Positions 50,901-63,587 of a DNA stretch of 64,000 nt are shown here, piece after piece (position 1 is the first letter of the stretch; the number at the start of each line of letters is the position of its first letter). A model generated the notes under the pieces. It did no database searches and was not told the origin of the DNA. It saw nothing but the letters and a program-made list of their open reading frames with translations. This DNA comes from Dirofilaria immitis (Eukaryota; Nematoda; Chromadorea; Rhabditida; Onchocercidae), in assembly GCA_024305405.1 (NCBI GenBank), contig JAKNDB010000107.1:2356001-2420000 (forward strand). Reading direction: 5' to 3'. The position numbers were made by a program, and so were the translations under genes.

Positions 50901-51453
50901 ATATAATAGTTTGTTTTTATCAATAAACAAAGTTTCATTTTATTCCTGGATAAGGAATTTAAATTTGAAATTTTAGTTATCTTGATAACTGCTCAACTAA
51001 TGATACAAGTTGCATAATTGAATATGTCTCAAATTTGATCTAAGTTATATTTGATTTTTTGTTTATTAATTTATTCTTATTTATTACTGATACAAACTAA
51101 CATTGATTTTATATATTCATTCTTAAAGATGTTTTATATTATAAAATTAATAGAAAAATCAATCTTAAATTTATTTATATGTTTAGTATTTCTGGGGATG
51201 AATATTTAGGAGAATAAGTGTAATTATTTAGAATCAATTTTAATTCCATATATTTAGAATCGAAAACTTTTTAAAATTTTCTACTTGAAATGACTTCTTA
51301 AAAAGAAATAGTTTCATTAAGATTAATTATTAAATAATAGAAGCATCTTATGATTATTTCCAATTTAGATTCTTTTATTTTTAGAAATCTTCTTTTCTTC
51401 CTCTTCCTTCATGCATTTACTTATTTTTAATTATCTTTCACCATATTAGAAAA

Positions 51454-51495
<42 letters not shown>

Positions 51496-51995
51496 GCAAT
51501 GACAACCTCAACAATAACTTCAGTTCTAGATTCATCACGTAGAACAGTTTCAATTTCACCTTTTATAGGTATCATTACCATCTGCAAATGTAATCATTTA
51601 TTACAGGTAGAATAAAATAGAAAGTAAGCATGAAATGATGAATATACGTTACTTCATCTGGATTTTCAGCTTGATACCAAATGCAAAGTTGATCATTTGA
51701 TTGAGCCACAATGACATCACTTTTAGGAACCCATTGAACATAACTACAGTAATCTAATAATGATATTTTCCGATCAGTTTTTAGATCAGCTAATAGCAAT
51801 CGATATCTCTTGTCACGAAATAATAATTTTGTTGCCATTTCACTAAGCTAAAAAAATTAATAGACTTGATTTTTTTGATTATATTAATACATTCAGTTCT
51901 ATCTTTTTTATATTCTATTTCAAAAAAAATTTGTATAATTATATATCTATAATATAATAATTAAACTTAATTAATTAACATGATACAATTGGTAG

Positions 51996-52036
<41 letters not shown>

Positions 52037-55000
52037 AAATTTGATTGACATTTTTAAGATATAATGTTTGATGATTAAACTTGATTAGCATGATGTTATA
52101 ATGAATGATATAATAATTTAACCTGATTAAATTAATTATATTAAGATATTTGATAGAGTAGTAAAAATACAATATGTTAATAGATAAATATTACTTACAT
52201 TCCATTTAGCAATAAAATGATAAAATTAAACCTCAAGCCAATCGATATATGTTGGATGCGAAAATTGTAGCGATCTGTCGTTGAGTTAACAAATCAACTA
52301 CAAACAAAAAAAAAAAAAATTACAAAATGATAAGAAAAGAATAATTTTAATTGGTCTTAAATTAAAAAATTTCAAAATTTAATTATAGGTTTATAATAAA
52401 ATAAATTTGAATAAACAGTTGATGCTAACGCAAATGATTGATACATATCATATATGATTGTTTAACTGATTGATATTAACGAATTAAAAAAGATTGATCT
52501 TAATGTTTAGATTGAAATAATCTATAATTGATAGAAATTATGCAGAGATAAAAAAATTAAATTGATTTCGTAAATTTTTATAAAACATAAGAGGATTCAA
52601 AGTATTTTCGACAAAAGATAATGTATGTTCTAAAATTATTGTAAATGTAATAAAACAGGTTAGCTACATACCTACTGAAATGGTATTCAGGTCGAGAAGA
52701 TAAGCAACACATTTTATAACACCAACTTTTTTCATTTTCTGTTGTGTAAGTCGTACTGAGATAAGATGTGGTGATATGAGTTCCGTTCGAATCCATCCAA
52801 TTATTTCATTCTTTCCATATTCTACCAAATTTACCTGTTAGCAAATATTTCTTTAATTAATCTATATTCTGCTTAAACTTAATTAGTACTTAAATATTGA
52901 ATATTAAAATGCATCATTATTAAATTACTAGAAATATGATTGCTGTCTTGAATAAATTGTACTCGTTACTACTATTGCTAGATATTAAAGTTCAAATTAT
53001 CATTATAAGTTTATATTTCAATATTAAATACCTCGCCAGCATTGATTATCATACAAATATTTTCGTTATCAAAATAAAATTTTTCATTGCCAGCACTTTG
53101 CCATTCAATTTCACTGCAACAACCGGTGCTCATATCAGCAAGTATCAATGTATTCGTTGTATAAGCTACCACATATCGATCATGTCCCATTATCTAATTA
53201 AACTATTCCATTTAAAATTCAGTCTTAAGAATTGTTAAATATTTTAATGATTAAATTTATCAATTTCATATAAATATATGTAACATTTACAATCTTTATC
53301 ATGTAATATATAAAATATCGATAATAGTAATAAAAATAATAATAATAATAATAAAAGAATTTAAGTAAGAAATAATAATAATAATAATACGAATAATTTT
53401 TTAATATATTATAATAATTTCTTTTCTTCAATTAATAATAATAAAGAAAAAAACAATTATATGCTAAGAGAGAAAATGAACGTATATTCTATCTGATATA
53501 TATATGAAATATTAAAATTGATATTTAAAAAAAAAAAAAAAAGGAAAGTTACTTTAATTTGATTAATAGGCAATCCTTTGGAACAATGAATTGTTACACG
53601 TTGTTCACTAGTTGTATCACTGATAAGAACCTGAGAAGGAGAAATATATTTCGTCCTAAAACGTCCCTTTAACATCGAATATTTTAAACAACAATCTATA
53701 GTTATCACTGAACCGCATAATGTACCCTGCAATAATAATATCTATTAATCATATAATCTTCTATAATATATTTATTATTTAAATGCTTATAATATAAGTT
53801 GAATTATTTTAACGATAAATATAAATGACATTAGTAATTACTTTATGAAATCATTTTTAATTTCTTCAATTCTTATATATTAATGATTAAAAGATTAGAA
53901 AGGAACAAATTTTTTTATTACAATTAAAAATTTAAAAAGTACAAGAGAAAAGAGAAAAAAAGGCAAACCATAGCAATAGTTGAACCATCTGGACTCCAGG
54001 CTAATGCACTAATTGTATATAAGTAACGAATCTCTAGTGGTTTACCTTCATCCAATGCACCACGTCGAGAATTCCATGAATAAAGTCGTACCCTACAATA
54101 AAAACATTCTTGATTTCTAAGAGAAAACTCTCTCTTCTAAATAAAATTATATAATATAAATGATTATTAATGTATGATATATAAAATTTTAAATAAAGAT
54201 ATTATAATAAAATTAATCAATCATTATATTATTATGTTAATCATTCGAAATTAAAATATCTGAAATGGTGATAAATATGAAAAGTGATAAAGTAACGACG
54301 AGTTAAGATAAGAGATGAGAAGTTATGATAAACCTATCAAAGCTTCCAAAAACAACACTTTGTCCAAGTGAATCACGAGCAGCAACAGTAAATTCCTTCT
54401 CATGATCTGATTCATTATGATAATCAAACTGTTGTAATATTTGGCCATTTTCTGTATATGATATTATACTTTGATTACATCCGCCAATTATAATACCATT
54501 AGATGTATATACTAAAGCATATGGTGGACAAGTATGTGATAAAATTTTTGCTTGCATTCTTCGTTCGAATGAATATAAAATGACGGAACCATCACTATGA
54601 CCAGAAACGAATGAACGATTATCAGGTCTTAAAAAAAAAAAAAGAAATTAAATTTTAATTACTCATTTGATAAGCAATATGATTTCAATTTAATACACAA
54701 TAAAATGTCCATATGAGATAATATCGAGAAATATTTGAAAAGTATTTTTATATGAAATGAATATTTAATTATTATAATTAATTAATCGATTTCATTTGTT
54801 GATTTGTTTTTTTCGCTTCCACAAATTAAATTAATTAATTTTAGAAATAGAAATTCTATGATTTATTAGCTACTTAATGATAATATTTTGTTTATTATTT
54901 ATCCTTTCTATTATTTTGAAATTATAAGAAGTATAATCTTGCGAATGAATTGCTTCCAATACATATTGATGTCTTTTTATCAAGCTAAAATTTTACCCAA

Positions 55001-56646
55001 CCATTATTTATCAAGCTAAAATTTTACCCAGCCATTATTTATTAGGCTAAAATTTTACTCAGTAATTTTTTTATTAAATCATAATTCTATCAGTTGAGAA
55101 TTTGGAAAATTAAACTTGTTAGGAAAAGAGAGAAATTCATTAATTTACTTTGACTACAATTAACAACTTCCTATTTTTTAATTCTTCAGTAGTAAAATAC
55201 AAGCAATGTATAATTCGTATTTTGGAAAATAAATTAAAATTATTCATAATTTGATTAAAATTAAATGCGATATATTCTTAATAAATTGTTTTGTGACCTA
55301 TGAACCCATATAATTTTAATTGCCATATGAAAAAAAAATTGAAAAAACAGATTTAGAAAAAAATTTAAGAACCAAAAATCTTACGAAAGTGCAAGAGAGA
55401 CGACGGATATATCAGTTTTATACAACGTGGAACATTTATTACCACGACATGATGCAACTCTTACTTTGCCATCATTTAAACCAATTATCAATCGTTCTTC
55501 ATTTGGCCATAATAATGCTATCACTGCTGATGATTGTACAAATTTGTTACATATAACTTTCTTCTCATCCCTATAATTTAAAATGAATTATTTAGAAATT
55601 TAGTAATATATACTGCAATAATATATACTGCCTTTTTTTTAAATTGATTCTGAATTTGCTTTCAAAAAATTGTTATCAATAAATTGTTTGATAATATCAC
55701 ATACCATGTTTGACCAATTCGATAAACATAAGTAATATTATCAGTTTGACCGATAGCAATACGAGTAGAATCAGGCGAGAAAATTAATGCTTTCACTAGA
55801 TAGCTTTTTTTCCGTACTATAACAATTAATATTAATTGCTAAAATTAAATTTAAATGGGAAGCATCTGATCTGTTTCATCTACCTTTATTCAAAATATAA
55901 TTAATATATTCTGATTTTTTAATTCAATCCTAAATTTAATTTTATATATGAAGAAGTCTTGCATAGGTCAATGAGGGATAAAGATGATAATACTTTAGCA
56001 TCGATCGGTTTAGTAGCAAATTTATCACGTCGTTTTCCACTTTCATCAAATAGCAATACTACTCGATCAGCATTAGCAATAGCTAATTTTTTACCATTCG
56101 GTGACCAATCTATCGCTGGTACCTTGGCCATTTTATTCTGAAATTTTATTCTTATCTGTATATTTTAATCGGTTATTTTTTTTTCCTGTATCAATGATAA
56201 TAATAGCTAAATACTATATGCCTTTTTTATTCGAGAATTTTTTAAAGAACACCAATTAAAGGTATGAAAATTTTTAAGATATTAAATTTTTAAAATCATC
56301 TCTTATTATAAATTAAAACAATTATTTAATTTAAAATGTAATAAATCTCATAATATGTGAAATTTTTTAGCTAAAAAAATTATTTTGGTTTTCAAGATTG
56401 TATCATATTTTGTTTTTTAACGAATGGATTTTTCAATGTACAACAATCAGATGCTTCAAATAGATTGCCAATTTTATAAATTCTTGATTTACAAAAGTTT
56501 CAATTTCAACACTCGATGCAATTTGACTGCTAAGTTAAACAAATTGAAATCAATGCTCTACGGATACATTAGCAGAGAACAAACGAGATATAATTGAATA
56601 GCCCTACCTGTTGTTCCACTAGTGTAGTCAAATATCTCAAACGCAT
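41987..56646 (-). CDS. IFT172: Intraflagellar transport protein 172 (IFT172; osm-1 in worms)
   Basis: Peripheral subunit of IFT-B, which carries cargo in cilia and acts in turnaround at the tip. I model 38 exons from 56646 (ATG) to 41987 (stop); the first are 56646-56608, 56137-55994, 55816-55705, 55570-55385, 54627-54334, 54092-53969, 53726-53553, 53193-53032, 52834-52672, 52297-52232, 51847-51653, 51581-51507, 50627-50479; the last are 43971-43822, 43451-43377, 43121-42948, 42721-42557, 42428-42278, 42159-41987. N-terminal WD40 propellers: [20 protein letters not shown], then [55 protein letters not shown]. The remainder is TPR-like helices (KALECYRKG-type: [57 protein letters not shown]). 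C-terminal [10 protein letters not shown] and [19 protein letters not shown] fit. Frame breaks: 55805, 52261, 50531, 46687, 44700, 44632. Confidence 0.95.
51455..51495. repeat. (TAA)n microsatellite in an IFT172 intron
   Basis: About 13 TAA units immediately downstream (transcript sense) of the exon ending at 51507, within a long AT-rich intron. Confidence 0.9.
51996..52035. repeat. (GAT)n microsatellite in an IFT172 intron
   Basis: About 13 GAT units in the intron between exons at 52232 and 51847. Confidence 0.9.
54977..55072. repeat. 31-base minisatellite, three copies, in an IFT172 intron
   Basis: The unit TATCAAGCTAAAATTTTACC plus CAACCATTATT is repeated three times with a few changes, period 31, within the intron between 55385 and 54627. 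Confidence 0.8.
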
Positions 56647-57562
56647 CTTCCCGAGAAAATTAAATCATCCGGTGGTGTTTCTCGAATTTTTCGGAAACTG
56701 GCAGTCAAGGGTTAAGATATTTCAATATAAAGCTAAGTGGTTCGTTTCTTTCCAATTCCGTTGGCATGGTTACCTATCATGTTATTACTCTTTCGTATTG
56801 CTGCTAATATTAACTGCAGATTCAAGTATTTTATTTCACAATAAAGCATAGTGCATGTTAATCATTAATTGTAATACAGCAATTATTCCAAACATGATAA
56901 AGCGAAGTTTTGAGATGATATAACAACCGTATCGGATCGATATCGATAGACTATATTAGGTAAAGTTGCGAATGGATGAGATTCCCAAGAAAAAAATCAG
57001 ATGGAATTCAAGATGAGGATTTTCTGAGATTAAAAATCACAAACAGTATTTATATTACAAAACTTATGCGTATTTTAGCGAACAAATAGAGCCAAAATAT
57101 AAGCCTTTTCAAAAAGCTTTCAGAATCAATCACATTGTGAATATATTACAAATATATAATATCGCAATCAAAAATAAACAAATGAGACCAAACTGGATAC
57201 AGTGAAGAACATTCTACACTAACAGTGAAATTTCACTACAGTTAATCTTTGGATTTATCTAAAATCGCGAGTAAAAGATGGCTAAATCAATAAAGTCAAA
57301 AGATGATAAAATATTAATATACAATAAAAACATTAGCATCATCAAATTTACATTATTATGATGTTTAAAGAAGTCAGTAAATTTACTTCTCGCAGCTGCA
57401 GTTGCATGTTGTTTTTGGATTCAATATAAATTTTTCACTCCAGATATATCAAGCATGCAGTAAAATAACTTGCTTATTGTGAAAACGAAATGAATTACGT
57501 AAACAAATAATCTCTTATTTATCGGAAGACAGTAACTGGCAATTCTCCTCCGACAATAAAAA
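56647..57562. promoter_or_regulatory. Gap upstream of IFT172
   Basis: About 900 bases between the IFT172 ATG and the end of the ATAT gene, both on the minus strand. It should hold the IFT172 promoter. I looked for an obvious X-box (RFX site, expected for worm cilium genes) and could not identify one with confidence by eye. Confidence 0.4.
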
Positions 57563-59173
57563 TCACCATATCGATTGATGCTCGAAATCACGAGTTATTT
57601 TTCTTCCTTGAGCTGTTTCTGGATCGACAAAACGTCTTGCCATTACAACATCATCCTGCATTAGATTATTAGCTCACCCATGATAACGAATAGTAAGTGT
57701 ATGAGATAGTGCAATAAAGCTTTATGTAATTCTATTTCTCACAATTAAAAACCTTGTAGAATATATTAGAGAATATTTCTCGAAAATAATCATATTTTAC
57801 AATCACGCAGCACTATTCTTAAAAAGCTGAAGAATCGTTGGGACAGAAACTTCCTGTTAAAGACGCAATTTACTTGCCTCATTCAATGAATTTCGAGAGT
57901 TTTTCAATGGGCTGATAAAGTATGGTGATAAATTATTTAACAAACCTGATTTCCATTCGCAGCTTCCGTTTTTCAGATTTTTCACATGGCTCATTGATGG
58001 AAATTGAACGTTCATACATTTTGATATTTTCGAAAAATGGAGAGTAAACAACATAATTCGTAACTTGCCATAACGGATCATTCAAACCATAATGTTTGTT
58101 CATAAACTGCAGTAATGATTGTGATGGCTTATCAATTGCAACATTTTCCGCGGATGAGTTTTCCCGCTGAAAAAGAGAAACATTCAACACAGATAGATAC
58201 TGTATAATCTGATAAATATATGTATCTCTAAGCTCTACAAGAAACTTATTATAGGAATGTTTAATAATAAAAGAGCATATGAATGAGTAGCAATGCCTAC
58301 TTGTAACATATAATCAAACAGAGCATGTCCGTATCCTTGTCGTTGAAGAGTATCATGAACGTAAAAATCGAGCACACATAATGGTGCTACTTGAAACGAA
58401 CGCATACATTGATCCATCAAATAGAGATTTTTATAGCCAATCTTTAACAAACCTATTATTATACTGGCATTCCTGCAAATAAAAGCAAATGTTCAGAATA
58501 ATGGATGAAGCAGTTCATGACTCTATTTTTCTTATTAATCCAAATTACTTGTGAAAATAATTTAATAAACTTATTACATAATTAGTTACAACATTTAAAT
58601 TATTGATAAGTAATAGAATAACATTAATTTAACTATTAGTGCACTTTTTGCACATAATGTATCCTATATAAAATAAGTTTTAAGCAAAATATATAGTGAA
58701 GTCACTTACTCATTATTTGGATTTTTTCGCCACAAAAGATAAAGCACTTGTCCATCATCTGAATTGACTATCTTATCATAAGTGGTAAGCGCACGTTTCA
58801 ATCCTTGTGCCTGAAAAAACCATATTTTATGGAAATCATAATGTCAAAAATAAATTAGATATTTCTAAGATTATGAGAATTTAAAAGTTTCAATTGCACT
58901 ATTATTGGTAATGATTCCTAAAATTGTCTTAATCGAAAAATACATAAATTCATATTCTTTATAATACTTATATACAAGTCAAGCTTAGAAAAACATGACG
59001 TTATCAAAAACAAAAAAAATAAGTCGTACAGCTATAGAAAGTGCTCCCATATTATTGATCGTTTTTTCAACAATCCAACATTTTCGTGGATTAAGTTGCC
59101 TGAGCATAACATCATTCAGCCTTTGTATCGGCATATCAGGGAAATAAACGCTTAAATCAGCTGGCACATTCAT
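57563..59173 (-). CDS. mec-17: Alpha-tubulin N-acetyltransferase (ATAT1/MEC-17 family)
   Basis: Acetylates Lys40 of alpha-tubulin in the microtubule lumen. Exons: 59173-59030, 58810-58710, 58472-58301, 58166-57946 and, in my reading, 57655-57563. The start MNVPADLSVYFPDMPIQRLN fits the family's ...LFPERITVLDQ start; then VLYLLWRKNPNNENASIIIG and LLKIGYKNLYLMDQ. The catalytic core PLCVLDFYVHDTLQRQGYGH carries the Cys of PLCILDFY and the acetyl-CoA loop QRQGYG (human QRHGHG), and VAIDKPSQSLLQFMNKHYGL has the conserved Asp and NKHYGL. The last exon (DDVVMARRFVDPETAQGRKI...) joins in frame only if the run of five at 57969-57973 has one more base; otherwise the frame stops at 57933. Worms have two paralogues (mec-17, atat-2); which this is cannot be told. 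An acceptor sits just before the ATG. Confidence 0.92.
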
Positions 59174-59673
59174 TACCTGACAATGAATCAATCACGTTAA
59201 ATTGCATACGATGAGCAAATATTGGTTAAAAGCAACGTCCTGAACTGCAAACAACAAATCAAACACTAAATGATAGTACAGTAAAGAAAGAAAAATATCG
59301 ATTAGAAGATAGATAATTATTTCAGGTAATGCGATAAATATTCTAGCAAAGTATGATTAATATGTTTCTAATTATAAGAATGCTGTCGATCGGGAAATAT
59401 AAATATTTAGTAATAGCAAATTTGTAATAAGAAATATGGATTTGTAAATTATTTGAAAAAAAATCTAAGATATTGCTATCATTTGTTAATTAATAATTAA
59501 CAAATTTAATAATATATGAGCTTAATTTTCCTACAGTATAAATTAAAATTCTCGAGATTACTGCATTACTATTATGTATCCAAAAATTTAAGTTTTTTAA
59601 AAATCATAGTGAAAGCTTTAGTAAATAAAAATAATAACGAGCTAGCAAAACCATTTACAAAAAATAAATAACC

Positions 59674-59753
59674 AATAAATTGTTTCCCTGGTACCATGAT
59701 AAAACGAATTTTTAATAAATTGTTTCCCTGGTACCATGATAGAAGGAATTTTT
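59674..59753. repeat. Two-copy 40-base tandem duplication
   Basis: AATAAATTGTTTCCCTGGTA plus CCATGATA and a GAATTTTT tail occur twice, offset 40, with three or four differences. Recent local duplication in intergenic DNA. Confidence 0.85.
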
Positions 59754-60342
59754 ATTTTTAAATTCGTTTTATCAATGCGAAAAATAGACAAGATTAATTA
59801 TACAGGAAACATAGCATTATAGAATGGCTAAATTTTTACTAAATGATATGAGCAGTTTAGAATTATAATCAATCAAGCTAGTATCCATTACCATTTTTTT
59901 TTGGGTTGATAGATAATCTGAAGAAAACACTGAGTAGTGAAGTAACGAAAGTAAAGTAATCATAAATTTAAATTCAAAATGAAGGGAGAAAAAAACACAG
60001 CATAATACACAATTATTGGAAGATAGTTGAAGGAGAACTTGAAATAATGACAAAATCCATACATCTCTCATCGTTTTATATCCTCCAGCCATACGATCAA
60101 TAAATAAAATGCCATTGTATGATTATCGCAATGTGACAACGCTACAATGAAGTAGTGAACATATTTCAAATTCCGCTTTTCTTAGATATAGGCAATTTCT
60201 TTCAAGCACACATAATCAAAACTAAAAAAGCAAAAAAAAACAAAAAAAAAAATAAAATATTATCTTATCAGAATATCATGCGTTATTTAATTATTCAGCG
60301 TATAAAATATTTCCTTGCAATGACATCAAGTCAATGAATTCA

Positions 60343-60474
60343 GAAAGTACTGATTCGTTTCGTCAATACATCATAATCAAAGAAATCAATGCGTTTTGAT
60401 CCATTTGAAGTTTTCACAAACATTGTATCTTGATCTTTACCACAGAATGTGAATTCCAAACCATAATAAGAAAT
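60343..60474 (-). other. Exon-like open stretch, unrecognised
   Basis: Between two in-frame TGA codons the minus strand is open for 44 codons with a good protein-like composition (FTFCGKDQDTMFVKTSNGSK then RIDFFDYDVLTKRIS) and a GTACTT donor-like site at its end. Upstream, another short open piece (RDFGKTTEEYKLGNSS) ends at the TGA. It could be an exon of an unknown gene or a decayed fragment; no family recognised. Confidence 0.25.
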
Positions 60475-61389
60475 TCAACTTGAATTTCCTAGTTTATATT
60501 CTTCAGTAGTTTTACCAAAATCCCGCAAATTACAGAGCTGATAAGTGATTATGATCGTACAATTAAGAAAACCGAAAAAGGTTACGAAAATGGAATGGCA
60601 TATGGAGAGCTATATATGCATTCCCCTGCTTTCACAAGAAATCGATCCTAGCATTAAAAAGCTGATTTTGCCATCTAGGAGAAGGAAATAGCTACGACAA
60701 TATGTGCCATAAAAGTGACTTTTTTGAAGCAGTGATATAATTAATTTCTAAGACTGCGCAGCAATGCCAAATTGCCTAATGATCATAAAGAAGATTATAA
60801 TATACAGTTATTCAATCTGCCATACAGCATTTAAAGAAAACATCTAAAAATTATTCAAATCTAATTGACTGTGAAAAAGTTATGATAAGAAAGAATTCAA
60901 AAGTAGAATAGAAATCTAACAGGAAATCAATATTCAATGAATCATCTGTTCGCGAAAAAACGACGTATTTGTTTATTGTTAATACCCTTCGTCAGCATTA
61001 CTCCTATTAATTTACATTTTTAATATTTCTGATTCCTGTGTATGCGTGTGCCATTATTAACTTGAAACTTATTATACACTAACCAAATGATGAATTAGAT
61101 GACGGATTTAGTTTTCAGCTTTGATTCTACAAAAAACTCAGATATATAAAAATTTCATAAACAACATCATTCAATGTCACATTAGGAGAATAATAATCAA
61201 TCTAAATTTTGGGAAAAAAATATCATGATATAACAAAAGATGTAAGCTTGAGCTATAATAAGCAGCATGGAAATAATATACTGCCAAGCAGAGCTAACTT
61301 TGATGTTCAATTTCATTTTCTACCGCAAAAATACACATCATTTAACAGCACGTCTATATAAGGACAACTATTAACTAACAAAAATACTT

Positions 61390-63587
61390 TTATGCCTGCA
61401 CTCTTTTTCGAAAGTTTTTCTGAAGTAAAGCTGCTCCAGCCCTCGAATCAACTTCTTCGCGCATTCGTTCAAACCATATCTTAATCTCAGTTTTACCGCA
61501 AAGTTCATCAAAAGTTGCACTACCCAAAAACGAATTCATTGCTCCATAAAGCGCCTGCAACAGGAAATTATATAGAAAAAAATTAATGACCGTAAAACAT
61601 TGAAAATTTTGTTAATTGAAGCGGCTAAATAATCCAAGCACTTTTCTTCTCTCAATTGCTCAGTTAGCAAACAAAAAAAATTAACAAAAAATCTAAGTCA
61701 ACACACTATTTTCGCTTTATTTTTCGCTTCACAAAGTGTCAAGGAACGTTTTGTCGCTCATCGCAAACTGATTATGAAGCATTATCCGCAAATACTTGAG
61801 TAGTACAGATTCAAAATAGAAAAGATTCCTATTTAAGGTAGAAACATGAGTTCTGGAAAACTTTAAAAGAAATGTGAACAGGATAAAATAAAACAAACCA
61901 AATCAGCCAAAGTGGGTTGCTGACCACCGAGAAACGACGAATTTCCAATAGCATTTAGCCATTCATTGCAAGCATCTATTAGAAGTTGACGAACATCAGC
62001 ACCATTATATCTGAATATATTTTTTTCCATTTAGCTTGATAAAATTGAACAAATATTAAACTGATAAAATCAAAACGAAGAATAGTCTAGCAATCCAAAC
62101 CTGAACGTAAGTAAAGAAAAGCAAATATTTTATCAAAAGGCATTGGATGAATTATTTTTTAAATAAAATATGTAATGATTCCTACAGAGCCATAGAGAAA
62201 GCTGGATTATTAAATGAATAATTGTTACAAGTATTTACTCAATTTTTTAAAGGGATTATTCTTTTTTTATTTTTAATTTTTGAATTACCTTCTTTTTTAC
62301 ACTAAATAATAATTATTGTTCAAAAAAAAGAACGCAGCGCTGTCATTCCCAATAACATCCGTTTATTAAAAAAAAACACAATTCAACTCACTTCTTTCGA
62401 AGTTTTTCGATAAGAAGTACATGGCGATTGAACCAAAGTAAATGGTCGCATATCGTTCCCATGCTGGTACCATTTTGTCCCAGTGGCCCGCTTCACTAAA
62501 CCAACGGAATGTTTGAATGCATTCATTCCAGGAACGATATACATTTGGTACTATTAAAGGAATGAAATGTTCATCGACCCATTTTCGCCATTCTTCTTCC
62601 TTCCTTCACAGAACTTTCAATTAAAAAAAAAAGTCTGCATAAAACACCAGATTAATAATAACTGAAAAGCAATAGAAAAAACAGCTGCTAATTTAGTATT
62701 GTTTACCTAATCCATAAAAAGAGATAGTAAATACCAGAAAAAATAAAAATAACCTTGCATTCTCTTGTTCCTTTTTCGAAAAGTTGTTGAAGGATGTCAT
62801 AATTTTGTACATATTAGGATGCGTAACTATCTGCTTTCCTGTTTCTTTTACAATATTCATTTGCTCTGGATAAAAACCAATGACATCATCCAGACTTCGA
62901 TCATTTTGCGTTATATAACTTGTCAAAATTGATATTATTAGCGAAGAATCACTCAATTTCCGATCCATTTGCGCAACTACAGTTGGCAACTGAAGAGAAA
63001 AATCCATGGACATATTAACTTTTCATTGTATTATTCATAAGTAGAAGATACATACCTTTCTAACGCCATCCAATTTCTTGATCTCCTTTCGAGTCAGAGG
63101 ACTGACTTCTATTACATCGTACGAAAAACCATAATAATTCAAAAGGCACGAACTTTGCAACAGAACGGACAGGCTTCATACTGATAAAGCCTTAACTTCA
63201 AATTAGTATGATCATAATCGCTTACAATCTGTAATAAAACATTCAAGCAATAACCTCAATTCCTTATTCTTTCAACATTTTCATTTCTCGATACCAATAA
63301 TTTTAATTGGACGAGCTTTTTAAGCAATTGATAATTCCATATCTACGTTATTCATTACAAATCAGAAATAAAATGTTTTCTAACTCGTTTAGCAATAAGT
63401 GTTCCATCGGTAGGATCTTTAAAAGGTCCTTCGATACGCCATTTTCCATATTTGAGTATTTCAGTGATTTGATCGTGCCAGAATTTTCCTCATTATTGGT
63501 AAATCTTGCCAATGCAACAGCTGCTAACATTCCACCACCACTACTACTATATCGTATTAATCTGCTCATCATACAACGATTCCACAT
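61390..63587 (-). CDS. PTGES2: Prostaglandin E synthase 2-like protein (membrane-associated GST/glutaredoxin fold)
   Basis: PTGES2 is a glutathione transferase-related protein that can isomerise PGH2 to PGE2 and binds haem; worm homologues are of uncertain activity. Exons: 63587-63385, 63228-63056, 62989-62754, 62603-62392, 62010-61899, 61554-61390. A basic, Ser-rich N-terminus (MWNRCMMSRLIRYSSSGG) suggests mitochondrial targeting or a membrane anchor. The thioredoxin-like domain has LRLYQYEACPFCCKVRAFL with the CPFC active site, then EVSPLTRKEIKKLDGVRK, LPTVVAQMDRKLSDSSLII and SYITQNDRSLDDVIGFYPEQ. The helical GST-C domain has EEEWRKWVDEHFIPLIVPNV, AIGNSSFLGGQQPTLADLAL, ending IKIWFERMREEV. 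One-base frame breaks lie at 63425 (GG), 63141 (A4) and 62403 (T5). Loss of the last would remove the second half of the enzyme, so these are probably artefacts. Confidence 0.92.

Larger units (their letters stand above)
59174..61389. other. Intergenic region between ATAT and PTGES2
   Basis: About 2.2 kb. It contains a 40-base tandem duplication (59674-59753) and one exon-like open stretch on the minus strand at 60474-60343, listed separately. The minus open frame starting at 60092 (MAGGYKTMRD) ends quickly at a GTATGG donor-like site and has no partner exon I could find. Confidence 0.5.

Noticed and set aside
53225..53431. Tyr-rich minus-strand open frame
   Set aside because: Produced by AAT/TAA repeats in an IFT172 intron.
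60475..60477. In-frame TGA as a selenocysteine codon
   Set aside because: No recognised selenoprotein family and no SECIS-like structure noticed; the flanking pieces are themselves uncertain.
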